Positions 25,815 to 35,139 are shown, numbered from the stretch's first letter. The stretch: 64,000 nucleotides of DNA from Caballeronia peredens (GCA_001544595.2 FCOH02000011.1:124001-188000); one strand, 5' to 3'. Notes: generated by a model from the sequence alone, not told the origin. Program-made: numbers and translations.

Positions 25815-26237
25815 TCATTTCAGCCGGGCGAGGGTGGCGTCGTCGGCGTGGCCGTCGAAATAGCGGCGCAGCGCTTCATCGAAGACTTCGGGAACGTCGG
25901 CGGTGTGCGCGAAGAGCGTCATCGACGAATGGAATTTCATGTCGTCCGGATAGCCGAAAATGTCGCCGACGCTGCGTCCCTGCACACCATTGACCGTGCG
26001 CGTCAGTTCGACGAGCCGCACGCCCAGAACCGGATGTGCGAGATACGCGCGCGCTTCGTCGCGCGATGAAATCGCGTATCGCTGCGCCATCGCGCTGTGC
26101 CCGAGCCCGGCGATCTGCGGGAACACGAACCACATCCAGTGCGTGCGCTTGCGGCCGGCGGCGAGTTCGGCGCGTACATCGCCGATGACGCCGGCCTGCG
26201 CATCGACGAAACGCTGCAGATCGAAGGGATCGCTCAT
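25815..26237 (-). CDS. DUF1810 family protein
   Basis: A 140-residue protein with the DUF1810 pattern: DLQRFVDAQ, GRKRTHWMWFVFPQIAGLGHS, YAISSRDEARAYLAHPVLG and a DIFGYPDDMKFHSSMTLF segment. The family is widespread and helical, with unknown function. It is probably co-transcribed with the following DUF2945 gene; both are often found in stress-response contexts. Confidence 0.9.
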   Translation of the reverse strand: MSDPFDLQRFVDAQAGVIGDVRAELAAGRKRTHWMWFVFPQIAGLGHSAMAQRYAISSRDEARAYLAHPVLGVRLVELTRTVNGVQGRSVGDIFGYPDDMKFHSSMTLFAHTADVPEVFDEALRRYFDGHADDATLARLK

Positions 26238-26270
26238 CGTTGCCTCCTTGTCGCGGGCGATGTCGGACGC

Positions 26271-27197
26271 TTAAGCCACTGCTTCGGCGATGCGCTTTCT
26301 CAGCGCCGCATCCGGATAGTCGCCGATGCCCGCGTGCACGTTGTCGATCATGTATTCGCGCCGGCCGGTGCCGGGAATCACGCAGGTCACGGCCGGATTG
26401 CCCAGAACGAATTTGAGCAGAAGCTGTGCCCACGACGTGCAGCCGATTTCCTGCGCGAACGCCGGCAATGGACGGTTACGCAGGCCGCCGAGCAGCGACC
26501 CGCCGCCGAACGGCTGATTGACGATGACCGCGACGCCGCGCTCGGCGGCGAGCGGCAGGAGACGCGCTTCGGCGTCGCGATCGTTGGCGGCGTAGTTGAT
26601 CTGCACGAAGTCGATGCGCTCGGCGCGCAGCACGTCTTCGACCTGCGCGAACGCGCCCGACGTGTAGTGCGTGACGCCGATGTAGCGCACTTTTCCGGCG
26701 GCTTTCCAGTCGCGCAGCGTGGCGAGCTGCGTGCGCCAGTCGAGCAGATTGTGGATCTGCATGAGATCGACGCGCTGCTGCTGAAAGAGACGCAGCGATT
26801 CCTGCATCTGCGCGATGCCGGCGTCGCGTCCTTGCGTCCAGACCTTGGTGGCGACGAAGGCTTGGCCGTGCGCGTCGAGTTCGGTGAGCAGCGCGCCCGC
26901 GACGGCTTCGGAGGAGCCGTACATCGGCGACGAATCGATCACCGAACCGCCGGCGGCGAAAAGCACGCGCAGCACTTCGGCGAGTTCGCGGCGGCGGGCA
27001 GCGTCGTCGCCGACGTCGAAGGTGCGCCAGGTGCCGCAGCCGACGACGGGCAAGGGCTCGTTCGTCGAAGGAATCGGGCGCTTGTGCATGGGTCGTGCGG
27101 GTGCCTGGTTCGATTCCTGAGCATGCGCCGGAGGCAAGATCGGGGCGGCGAGCGAGGCGGCGGCCGCCGCGCGGAGGAAGTCGCGGCGGGTGGTCAT
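26271..27197 (-). CDS. Exported aldo/keto reductase with Tat-like signal
   Basis: A 308-residue protein. The N-terminus (TTRRDFLRAAAAASLAAPILPPAHA) is a twin-arginine-type signal with RRDFL, so it is probably exported folded to the periplasm. The rest is an aldo/keto reductase barrel: GCGTWRTFD, IDSSPMYGSSE (catalytic Asp/Tyr region), ATKVW, QIHN and CVIPGTGRREYMIDN (cofactor site). A periplasmic NADPH-type reductase is odd because the cofactor is cytoplasmic, unless it is bound before export. Confidence 0.88.
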   Translation of the reverse strand: MTTRRDFLRAAAAASLAAPILPPAHAQESNQAPARPMHKRPIPSTNEPLPVVGCGTWRTFDVGDDAARRRELAEVLRVLFAAGGSVIDSSPMYGSSEAVAGALLTELDAHGQAFVATKVWTQGRDAGIAQMQESLRLFQQQRVDLMQIHNLLDWRTQLATLRDWKAAGKVRYIGVTHYTSGAFAQVEDVLRAERIDFVQINYAANDRDAEARLLPLAAERGVAVIVNQPFGGGSLLGGLRNRPLPAFAQEIGCTSWAQLLLKFVLGNPAVTCVIPGTGRREYMIDNVHAGIGDYPDAALRKRIAEAVA

Positions 27198-27344
27198 GGG
27201 CGTGCGGTATGGAAAGACATGTGCGCGGCTCCCGAAGAGCGTGACGCGCGAACGATGCGGGAATGCCGTGGCGCGTCTTTTCGCTTTGGAACGGCAGACC
27301 GCGCGGAGTTCCTGGAATTGTCGCGACTCCGGCGATTGTGCGCC

Positions 27345-29126
27345 TCAATGCTTCCTCAAACCTCCCGCCCGCCCGAACCCCCTGAACCTTTCCCTCCGAT
27401 GTTCCTCGTCGAAGTGCGCGCGTGCGGGTTTCACCAGATCGCTGCGCGAGACGATGCCCACGAGCCGCATCGACTTTTCGTCGGCGACGACGGGCAGCCG
27501 TTCGAGCTCGTGCACGGCCAGACGCGTCGCGGCGAGGCGGCAGGGTTCGCCCGGCACCGCGAACGCGAGCGCGGCAAGCGCTGGCCGTTGCAGCGCATCG
27601 CCGATCGTCACGTCCGCCTCCCGCAGCGACGCCGCGCCGAGCAACGTCCCGAGCAGCGCCCGATCCAGCATGCCGACGAGCACGCCGTCGCGCAGCACCG
27701 GATACGCCCGATGCATCTGCTGCGCGCCGAAATGTTTCGCGAGCACGTCGCGCAGCGGGGTAGCGGCGTCGATCGTCTGCACTTCGCGCGTCATGACTTC
27801 ATCGACATGATGGCGTTCCAGCGGATCCACGCCGTATTCGCGGTAGATGTGATAACCGCGTCGCGCGATCTTCTCCGTCATGATCGAGCGCTTCATCACG
27901 ACGGTCGCGAAGCCGTGCGCGACGAGCGTCGCCGCGAGCAGCGGCAGCAGCGCGTTCGCGTCGTGCGTGAGGCCGAACGCGAAGACGATGGCGGTGAGCG
28001 GCGCGCCCAGCGTCGCGCCGAGCGTCGCGGCCATGCAGACGAGCGGCCAGAGCGCGGCGTCGTGCCCCGGCAGGATCGCGCCGAGCGCGGTGCCGAGACC
28101 CGCGCCGAGCATCAGCAGCGGCGCGAGCACGCCGCCCGAGGTGCCGGACGCGAGCGCGACGACCCAGATCGCCGCCTTGACGGCGAGAATCGACAGCGCC
28201 ACCTGAATCGCGATGTGCTGATGCAGCAGATCGCCGATCACGTCATAGCCGACGCCGAGCGCGCGCGGCTCGATGAAGCCGCCGACGCCGACGAACACCG
28301 CGCCGATCGCCGGCCACCACATCCAGTGGATCGGCAGCTTGCCGAACAGGTCTTCCAGCTTGTACAGCGCCGCCGACAGCCCCGACGCCAGCGCGCCCGA
28401 GAGCAGGCCCGCGACGACGCAGAAAAGCAGCGAAATCATCTGCGGCGGCTGGGTTTCGAGCGGAAACAGCGCGCCCGTGCCGAACACCGACGCGCGCGCG
28501 AAGCCCGCTACCGCGCACGCGAGCGCGACCGGCAGAAAGCTGCGCGGCCGCCATTCGAACAGCAGCAGTTCGACGGCCAGCAGCACGGCCGCGACCGGCG
28601 TGCCGAACACGGCGGTCATGCCCGCCGCCGCGCCCGCGACGAGCAGCGTCTTGCGCTCGGCGGCCGTCACGTCGATGCATTGCGCGATCAGCGAGCCGAG
28701 CGCGCCGCCCGTCATGATGATCGGGCCTTCCGCGCCGAACGGCCCGCCGCTGCCGATCACGATGCCCGACGACAAAGGCTTCAGGATCGCCACTTTCGGC
28801 GACATGCGGCTTTTGCCGAAAAGAATGGCTTCGATCGCTTCGGGAATGCCGTGGCCGCGAATCTTCTCCGAGCCGAAGCGCGCCATCAAGCCGACGATCA
28901 GGCCGCCGATCACCGGAATCACGATCACCCAGGCGCCAAGTGTATTGAGCGCGGGCGAACGGTCCTCGACAGACAACGTGCCAAAGAAGAACAGATTGGT
29001 GAACAGATGGATGAGCCCGAGCAGCACGACGGCCGCGAGCGTACTGATTCCGCCGATGACGGCTGCGAGCCCGCAGATTCTGAGCAACCGGTCGTTGACG
29101 GAAAAGTCGCGTTTGTGATGGTCCAT
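27345..29126 (-). CDS. ClC-type chloride channel/transporter with tandem CBS domains
   Basis: A 593-residue protein. About ten membrane helices (1-430) carry ClC filter motifs: GHGIPEAIEA, GSGGPFGAEGP (with the gating Glu) and GTSGGVLAPLL. Two C-terminal CBS domains (about 455-575) probably bind adenine nucleotides. The first motif has His where the E. coli antiporter has the chloride-coordinating Ser (GSGIP), which may alter anion choice. ATG 29126 has an AGGAG site. MarR lies 19 nt upstream and HPP before it, all on one strand. Confidence 0.92.
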   Translation of the reverse strand: MDHHKRDFSVNDRLLRICGLAAVIGGISTLAAVVLLGLIHLFTNLFFFGTLSVEDRSPALNTLGAWVIVIPVIGGLIVGLMARFGSEKIRGHGIPEAIEAILFGKSRMSPKVAILKPLSSGIVIGSGGPFGAEGPIIMTGGALGSLIAQCIDVTAAERKTLLVAGAAAGMTAVFGTPVAAVLLAVELLLFEWRPRSFLPVALACAVAGFARASVFGTGALFPLETQPPQMISLLFCVVAGLLSGALASGLSAALYKLEDLFGKLPIHWMWWPAIGAVFVGVGGFIEPRALGVGYDVIGDLLHQHIAIQVALSILAVKAAIWVVALASGTSGGVLAPLLMLGAGLGTALGAILPGHDAALWPLVCMAATLGATLGAPLTAIVFAFGLTHDANALLPLLAATLVAHGFATVVMKRSIMTEKIARRGYHIYREYGVDPLERHHVDEVMTREVQTIDAATPLRDVLAKHFGAQQMHRAYPVLRDGVLVGMLDRALLGTLLGAASLREADVTIGDALQRPALAALAFAVPGEPCRLAATRLAVHELERLPVVADEKSMRLVGIVSRSDLVKPARAHFDEEHRRERFRGFGRAGGLRKH

Positions 29127-29145
29127 GCGATGTGCTCCTGGTGAC

Positions 29146-29556
29146 TCAGAGATCGATTTGCGGCACGCGAAACGCACCTTCGAGCGACTTCAGCTCCGCG
29201 CGATGCAGCGCCGCGAGCCGCGACAGCACTTCCTCGCCGCGCGCTTCGAGGTGCACCTGCACCTGACGACGATCGTCGGGGCTGGGCGCGCGTCGCACGA
29301 GCCCGGCCGCCTCGCAGCGCGTGACGAGCGCCACCACGCCGTGATGATGCGACTGCAGCCGCTCGGCCAGTTCGCCGACCGTCGCCCACGCGCGGCCCGG
29401 ATAGCCCTTGATGTGCAGCAGCAGCAGATACTGCAGCGGCGTGATGCCTTCTTCCTGCGCGGCGCGTTCGGAGAAACGCTCGAAACGCCGCATCTGATAG
29501 CGGAATTCGGACAACTGTTCGAAGTCCGGTTTGGCAAGAGTGCGCGAAGTGGTCAT
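29146..29556 (-). CDS. MarR-family transcriptional regulator
   Basis: A 136-residue winged-helix regulator: ITPLQYLLLLHI, ATVGELAERLQSHHHGVVALVTRCEAAGLVRRAP and the wing SPDDRRQVQVHLE. Only 19 nt from the ClC gene and 40 nt from the HPP gene, so probably part of one transcript and an autoregulator of it. The ligand is unknown. Confidence 0.92.
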   Translation of the reverse strand: MTTSRTLAKPDFEQLSEFRYQMRRFERFSERAAQEEGITPLQYLLLLHIKGYPGRAWATVGELAERLQSHHHGVVALVTRCEAAGLVRRAPSPDDRRQVQVHLEARGEEVLSRLAALHRAELKSLEGAFRVPQIDL

Positions 29557-29596
29557 CTCGAAGTGTTCGTCGATAAGCGGAAAAGTCGGAGGCGAG

Positions 29597-30763
29597 TCAG
29601 GCGCGCTTGCGCTCGCCCGCGAACGCTTGTCGATAGAGGCCCGAAATCAGATCGGTCTCGGTGATGATGCCGGCGAGCCGCTCGCCCGCGTCGACCACCG
29701 GAATGTGGTGATGGCCGAAGTGCGCGAACATCGGCACGACTTCGGCGATCGCGGTGTTCGTCTTGACGGTGCAGACGTCCGTCGTCATCAGTTGCGCGAC
29801 GACGGGCGGCGCCGCGGACGGCCCGCGGGCCACGCGCTCGATCGCGTCGCGGACGCCGCCCAGCATGCCGCCGAGCAGCCCGCCGCGCCGCGCCGGCGCC
29901 AGGTCCGCGCGCGTGACGATGCCGCACACGCGGTGCGCCGGATCGAGGACAGGCAGCGCCTTCACCCGATGTTTGTCGATGAGCGCGAGCGCCGCCAGCG
30001 CGGTCGTCTCCGGCGCGACCGACACCACCGCGCGCGACATGATGTCCGCGCACGTGAATTCCGTGAAGCGGCGCGCGTAGGCCTGCAACTGCGTTTCGCG
30101 CAGGAGCGCTTCGAGATCGTCGGGATCGACATCGAGCATCTCGCTGCGGCGCGCGAGCACGGCCTGCAGATCGGCGCGCGTGAACGACGCGGCGTCGGGC
30201 GGCGCGTCAGCGGGCTTCGGCGCGGCGTGGCCGTGCGGATAGCGGTGGCCCGTCAGCGCATGGAACACGATCGCCGCGCTCAGCAGCGTGGCCGACTGCA
30301 GCGCCACCGGCGTGAACACGAAGCCGAAGCCGAGCGCGTGGACCGGCGGCCCGCCGAGCACCGCGGTCAGCGCGACCGCGCCCGACGGCGGATGCACGCA
30401 GCGCAACGCGAACATCGCGCAGATGGCGAGCGCGACCGCGAGCGCGGCGGCATCGACGGGATCGCGAATCAGCAGAGCGCACGCCACGCCGACCGTCGCG
30501 GAGACGATATTCCCGCCGATGATCGACCACGGCTGCGCAAGCGGACTCGCGGGAACAGCGAAGAGCAGCACGGCGGACGCGCCCATCGGCGCGATCAGAA
30601 ACGGAATGGCGGAGGAATCGCCGAGCAGCAGATGCGCGACGCCGCCCGTCAACGCGATGCCGATCAGCGCGCCCAGCCCCGCGCGCAGGCGCTCGGTCCA
30701 GCGCAACGTGACGGGAGCGGGGAGAAAGCCATGCAGCCAGCGAAGCAATGCGATACGCGTCAC
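29597..30763 (-). CDS. HPP-family membrane protein with CBS pair
   Basis: A 388-residue protein. The N-terminal 180 residues contain the HPP domain with four or so helices and the signature CVHPPSGAVALTA, giving the family name. Two C-terminal CBS domains (about 225-375) follow. HPP proteins have been linked to nitrite transport in cyanobacteria and plants, but the role here is not shown. Its pairing with a CBS-bearing ClC channel and MarR suggests a nucleotide-sensing anion operon. Confidence 0.9.
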   Translation of the reverse strand: MTRIALLRWLHGFLPAPVTLRWTERLRAGLGALIGIALTGGVAHLLLGDSSAIPFLIAPMGASAVLLFAVPASPLAQPWSIIGGNIVSATVGVACALLIRDPVDAAALAVALAICAMFALRCVHPPSGAVALTAVLGGPPVHALGFGFVFTPVALQSATLLSAAIVFHALTGHRYPHGHAAPKPADAPPDAASFTRADLQAVLARRSEMLDVDPDDLEALLRETQLQAYARRFTEFTCADIMSRAVVSVAPETTALAALALIDKHRVKALPVLDPAHRVCGIVTRADLAPARRGGLLGGMLGGVRDAIERVARGPSAAPPVVAQLMTTDVCTVKTNTAIAEVVPMFAHFGHHHIPVVDAGERLAGIITETDLISGLYRQAFAGERKRA

Positions 30764-30971
30764 TTTTTCAGCGTTCCGGGAGAGTCAGTGGGAAGGACAC
30801 ACCGGCTGGCCGGAGATGGCGCGTAAGCAAGCGTGCGTCAATCGTCAAATTATATCTCAATGTGATACAAATTGTGGCGTTCGCGATTTCCCCGACGCGG
30901 GACGGCGTACGCGCATGGGCATCGTCCTCCTGTACGATGGACTTTCCACGGCGCGGCTTGGACCTCCGAAC

Positions 30972-32843
30972 ATGTCCCGGTTATCGAACGGTTTCGTCTG
31001 CGGTTTGCTGTGCGTCTCTTCGTTCAGCGCGACGGCGTTGGCGGCCGGCAACGACGATCCCTCGACCATCGTCAGCGACGTGCACGAGTTCGTCGTCGCG
31101 GAAGACGGTTCGCTGACCGAAGACGACGCCACCGTGCTGCGCGCCAATACGTCGGCGGGCATCGACGAAATTGCGCAGCGTTATGTCTGGTACGACAAGA
31201 GCGTGTCGACGGTGGAGATCGCCGAGGCGTTTTCCGTCGATGCGAACGGCGTGCGCCACGACGTCTCGCCCGATCAGATGCGCGACATTCAGGAGCCGCG
31301 TTCGGCGGGCGCGCCGACGTTTCAGGACGCGAAACTGCGCGCGGTGATTTTTCCGGCGGTGAGCGTCGGCTCGACGGTGCATCTGCATTTCCGCAAGAGC
31401 CAGGCGGCCGCGGTGATTCCCGGCCAGTTCAACTATTTCGTCGATCCGGGCCAGCGGCCGGTGCTGTATCAGCGGCTCGTCTTCGATCTGCCCGCCGGCA
31501 AACCGCTTTACGCCGACGCGCGCGGCTACGTCGCGGCGCCGCCCGTCACGGAGAACGGACGCACGCGCTATGCGTTCGATTACCGGCGCGAGCGCTTCGC
31601 GCGCATCGAAAGCGGCTCGGTCGGTTACGCGCATTACGGCGACCGCCTGATGGTCACGACTTTTCCCGACTACGCGAGCTTTGCGAAGAGCTATCGCGAC
31701 GCCGCCGTCGATCCGGGCGCGGCCGATCCCGCCGTGCGCGCACTCGCGCTATCGCTCACGCAGGGCGACGCCGACGATCGCGCGAAAGCGAAGACGCTCT
31801 ACGACTGGGTCCGTCGCAATATTCGCTACGTGGCGATGTTCATCGGCCAGAGTCCCGCCGTGCCGCATCGCGTGACGGAAGTGCTCGCGAACCGCTACGG
31901 CGACTGCAAGGATCATGTCGCGCTGTACGGCGCCTTGCTCGCCGCGCTCGGCACTCGCAGCGAGCCCGCGCTGATCGGGCTCGGCTCGGTCTACGCGCTG
32001 CCGTCCGTGCCGGGCTACGGGTCCGGCGCGATCAATCACATCATCACGTGGCTGCCGGATCTGAACGTCTTCGCGGACAGCACGGCGTCGAGCGTCGAGT
32101 TCGGCTTTCTGCCGCTCGCCGACATGGACCGGCCCGCGCTGCTGGTCGAATCCGGCACGCTCGCGCGCACGCCCGCGACGCAGCCGCTCGCGCGCACCGC
32201 ACGCCTGCAGATCGACGTTGCGCCGCAGGGCGAGGCGAACTTTGCGTATTGGGTCGAGGACGCAGGATGGAGCGCCGAAATCGAGCGCATGAACCTGCGT
32301 CTGGCGAATGCGCAGCGCCGCGACCAGATCGCCGCCGACCGCCTGCGCTACACGAACCTGCGCGGCGCGGGCGCGCTGACGACGAGCGACGTCGACGCCA
32401 CCGGCGGCCCGTTCGCGACGACGCTGCGCGGCACGCTCGACGACATCGTCTGGCCGACCGGCACGACCGCATTGCCCGCGCTGACGAGCCTCTCGGGCGG
32501 CATCGCGACGCAGACGCGCAACTGGCTTGCCGAGCGCACGCGCACGCAGCCGTATCTGTGTGTCGGCGGAAGCTTCGACGAGGTGTCGCAGATTGCGCTG
32601 CCGAAGCACATGCGCGTCGCCGAGATGCCCGACGACCTCGATCTGACGAGCGGCTTCTTTCGTTACCGCTCGCGCTATCTGCTCGATCCCGCCACGAACG
32701 TGATTCAGATTTCGCGCACGCTCGACGCGACGTTCGGCAAGCAGGTCTGTTCGCCCGACGATTTTCAGGCGGCGCTGCCCATGCTCAGGAAGATCGAGCG
32801 CGATACGCAGGAGCAGATCATCGTCAGGGTGTCCGGGCGATGA
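30972..32843 (+). CDS. Secreted DUF3857 / transglutaminase-like protein
   Basis: A 623-residue protein with a signal peptide (MSRLSNGFVCGLLCVSSFSATALA-AG). It has a DUF3857 domain (about 40-235) and a transglutaminase-like core with a visible Cys-His-Asp set: RYGDCKDHVALYGALL, NHIITWLPD and NVFADST. The C-terminal third is a beta-rich tail. Such proteins are periplasmic cysteine hydrolases or transferases of unknown substrate, sometimes adjacent to polysaccharide genes. It converges with the caspase-like gene 15 nt away. Confidence 0.87.
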   Translation: MSRLSNGFVCGLLCVSSFSATALAAGNDDPSTIVSDVHEFVVAEDGSLTEDDATVLRANTSAGIDEIAQRYVWYDKSVSTVEIAEAFSVDANGVRHDVSPDQMRDIQEPRSAGAPTFQDAKLRAVIFPAVSVGSTVHLHFRKSQAAAVIPGQFNYFVDPGQRPVLYQRLVFDLPAGKPLYADARGYVAAPPVTENGRTRYAFDYRRERFARIESGSVGYAHYGDRLMVTTFPDYASFAKSYRDAAVDPGAADPAVRALALSLTQGDADDRAKAKTLYDWVRRNIRYVAMFIGQSPAVPHRVTEVLANRYGDCKDHVALYGALLAALGTRSEPALIGLGSVYALPSVPGYGSGAINHIITWLPDLNVFADSTASSVEFGFLPLADMDRPALLVESGTLARTPATQPLARTARLQIDVAPQGEANFAYWVEDAGWSAEIERMNLRLANAQRRDQIAADRLRYTNLRGAGALTTSDVDATGGPFATTLRGTLDDIVWPTGTTALPALTSLSGGIATQTRNWLAERTRTQPYLCVGGSFDEVSQIALPKHMRVAEMPDDLDLTSGFFRYRSRYLLDPATNVIQISRTLDATFGKQVCSPDDFQAALPMLRKIERDTQEQIIVRVSGR

Positions 32844-32858
32844 GGGCGCTCGTTCCGC

Positions 32859-34775
32859 TCACTCCATATCGCGCGCCACGCGGAATCCGTTCTGCGATTG
32901 CCGGACGCTGGAGCTGTACTTGAAGCGCGTCGCCGACTGCATGTAGGCCGCGCCTTCGCGCCACGAGCCGCCGCGAATCACGCGCACGGAGCAGGACGGG
33001 TCGTCCCACGCGCGGCCATCGGCGGGGGCGTTCTTGTATGAGCCGTGCCAGCAGTCGGCGACCCATTCCCACACGCTGCCGTTCATGTCGTACAGACCGT
33101 ACGGATTCGCGGCGAAGGACGCGACGGGCGTCGGCGCTTCCGGACGATACGGCTCGCCGCAGTCCTTGCAGTCGGCCGTGCCTTTCTTCATCTGATCGCC
33201 CCACCAGTACGTCGATTGCGTGCCGCCGCGCGCGGCGTATTCCCATTCGGCCTCGGTCGGCAGGCGATACGACTTGCCGCCCAGCTTGCTCAGCCATTTG
33301 ACGTAGACCTGCGCGTCGTCCCAGCTCACGTTGCGCATCGGCGAATTGGCGGGCGGGGCGTCGCCGTCGGCGGCGATGCGCGTGCACGCGCCCGCTTCGG
33401 CGCATGCGTTCCATTGCTCGACGGTCACTTCGGTTTTGCCGATCGCATACGGATGCGCAATGCTCACGCGATGCGGCGGCTTCTCGGCGGGATCGTCGTT
33501 GTTGCTGCCCATCGTGAAGCTGCCGGGCGAAATGGGGATCAGCGCCGGACAGGACGGGCAGTCCTTGATCTCGTTGCCGGCTGTTTTGGCGGCGGTCTTT
33601 GCGGCTACCGCCGCCGTTGCCGCGGGCGCGGGTGCGGGCGCCGCGGGCGTTGCCGGCGCGGCTGCCTTCGGCTTCTCGGATACGGCCGCGGCGGACGGCG
33701 CGGGCTTCGGCGCCGGTGCGGCGGGCGTCGCCGTTGCCGCGGGCGGTGGCGTCGTCGCGGGCTTGGCGGCGCCTCCCGCGCGCAGGCGCTCGATGCGGGC
33801 CTTGGCCAGCGCCGCGAAGCGTCCGTTCGGATACGCCTTCAGATATGCCTCGTAGTCGCTCGGGTACGTGCTGTCCTTGATCGAATCCCAGAACGTCAGT
33901 TCGTACTGCTCGTTGCTGTCCTTCGGCAGGATGCCGCGCGTGCGAACGATATTGGCGGATTCGGCAGGATCGATGGCGTTTGCGGTCGCCATGCGCATGA
34001 CCGGCGATGCATCGGCGAGGGCGAATCCGCGTGCCAGCGACGAAGCGATCCACGGTTGTTGCGCACCGTGCGATGCGCGTGCGACGTCGGCGGCGGCTTC
34101 GTCGAAAGTCGCGGATGTGAACGGCGTCTCCTTGCCGAGCGCACGCAGAAGCGCCGCTGTGTAGCGGCCGTTGCGCGCGCCTTCGACGGCGACATCGCCT
34201 GGCGCCGCCGCATATGCGACGAGCGTGCGCGGCGGCAACGTCCACGCTTGCGCGCGTCCTTTTTCGAAGGGCTCGGTCAGGCACATATCCAGCACGACGA
34301 TGTTCGCCGCGTCAGGTCTCGCGCGCGCCATGCGCTCGACGATCTCCCTGGCCGCGATGCCCTTCGTGACGAGTGTCGCAGGCGCCTGCTCGCGCGCATC
34401 GAGCGGCAGGAGCCGCGCGTCGCCGCCAGCCTGAATGCCGTGACCCGCAAAATACACCAAGCCCGTATCGCGCGGTCCGAGCCGGGCGGCGAATGCATCG
34501 ATGGCCTGCCGCATGGCGGTTTCATCGAGATTCGTGCGGCGCGTGACGTCGAAACCGAGCGAGGCGAGCGCATGGCTCATCTCGCCGGCATCGCGCGATG
34601 CGCTTTCGAGCGGATGATCGGCGTAGTCTGCATTGCCGATGACGAGCGCCGCGCGATGTTGCGCGACCGTCATATCGGACGCCTGCGGCGGCGATGCAGC
34701 CGGGGCCGCGCAGGCAGGCTCGAGCGCGGCGCCGATCGTTACGAACATGCCCGCGATAAGAAGAGTTCGCCACAT
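32859..34775 (-). CDS. Secreted caspase-like peptidase fused to an FGE-fold (SUMF1-like) domain
   Basis: A 638-residue protein with a signal peptide, then a caspase-like (C14) domain (about 30-250) whose catalytic His lies in VYFAGHGIQ and Cys in VVLDMCLTEPF. A spacer segment and an Ala/Pro-rich linker (about 340-410) follow. The C-terminal SUMF1/FGE-like domain (about 415-638) contains GSFTMGSNN, WEYAARGG, WEWVADCW and GFRVARD. The two C-terminal cysteines that FGE enzymes use are replaced in ATRFKYSSSVRQSQ, so it is unlikely to make formylglycine. ATG 34775 starts the signal peptide. Known orthocaspase fusions include FGE modules; the role is unknown. Confidence 0.87.
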   Translation of the reverse strand: MWRTLLIAGMFVTIGAALEPACAAPAASPPQASDMTVAQHRAALVIGNADYADHPLESASRDAGEMSHALASLGFDVTRRTNLDETAMRQAIDAFAARLGPRDTGLVYFAGHGIQAGGDARLLPLDAREQAPATLVTKGIAAREIVERMARARPDAANIVVLDMCLTEPFEKGRAQAWTLPPRTLVAYAAAPGDVAVEGARNGRYTAALLRALGKETPFTSATFDEAAADVARASHGAQQPWIASSLARGFALADASPVMRMATANAIDPAESANIVRTRGILPKDSNEQYELTFWDSIKDSTYPSDYEAYLKAYPNGRFAALAKARIERLRAGGAAKPATTPPPAATATPAAPAPKPAPSAAAVSEKPKAAAPATPAAPAPAPAATAAVAAKTAAKTAGNEIKDCPSCPALIPISPGSFTMGSNNDDPAEKPPHRVSIAHPYAIGKTEVTVEQWNACAEAGACTRIAADGDAPPANSPMRNVSWDDAQVYVKWLSKLGGKSYRLPTEAEWEYAARGGTQSTYWWGDQMKKGTADCKDCGEPYRPEAPTPVASFAANPYGLYDMNGSVWEWVADCWHGSYKNAPADGRAWDDPSCSVRVIRGGSWREGAAYMQSATRFKYSSSVRQSQNGFRVARDME

Positions 34776-34975
34776 ATTCACACCCTGTACGTCCGGCTTT
34801 GAGTGGAGCGCAGCGTTGCGTTCACGCTTCTGCGCAGCGTCTGCACGGGCGAGGTCCGCGCCCCTTTGTTCCGCCCGGAACCAGGCGCCGGAGCGCGGCC
34901 GTGCGGGTGCAGCACCAACAACGATAGCACGCAGACATGCAGCACTTAATCCCCTTAAAGGAGGTATCGGCAATG

Positions 34976-35005
34976 GGGAATAAACCGCCGACGTGTGTAC
35001 GTATC
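34976..35005 (+). promoter_or_regulatory. Candidate ECF-sigma promoter for the DUF4399 pair
   Basis: GGGAATAA, 16 bp, then CGTATC. The same GGGAATAAA octamer plus a GTAT element at nearly the same distance precedes the ECF sigma gene at 61731. Match by eye between sites only; no consensus was fitted. Confidence 0.35.
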
Positions 35006-35067
35006 TTTTTTAAACGTTACGTCCTAATCTAAAAACCGAAGACGATGTTAACCGCTTCCTGCTCATG

Positions 35068-35096
35068 CGTACGCTCGTGCAAGAAGCGTTATTCCC
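35068..35096 (-). promoter_or_regulatory. Candidate ECF-sigma promoter for the caspase-like gene
   Basis: On the minus strand GGGAATAA is followed after 15 bp by CGTACG, pointing toward the caspase-like gene about 290 nt away. It overlaps transcriptionally with the opposing candidate. Weak evidence by itself. Confidence 0.3.
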
Positions 35097-35139
35097 GACC
35101 CGACCGCTAGGCCCTTTCACCGAGAGAGGCGTGCATAAC

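Larger units (their letters stand above)
34776..35139. other. Intergenic region between caspase-like and DUF4399 genes
   Basis: A 364-bp divergent region. The caspase-proximal half is GC-rich. The middle (about 34930-35060) is more AT-rich and contains TTTTTTAAACGTTACGT. Two ECF-like promoter matches facing opposite genes are listed separately. No small gene seen. Confidence 0.55.

Noticed and set aside
26097..29144. Very long open frame on the plus strand across the aldo/keto reductase and ClC genes
   Set aside because: Its translation is rich in Arg, His, Ala and Gln with no family motif, as expected for the antisense of GC-rich genes. The opposite strand encodes clear enzymes.
32859..33620. 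FGE-fold domain as the maturase of the sulfatase in this window
   Set aside because: The catalytic cysteines are missing, the sulfatase is Ser-type, and a dedicated anSME lies next to it.
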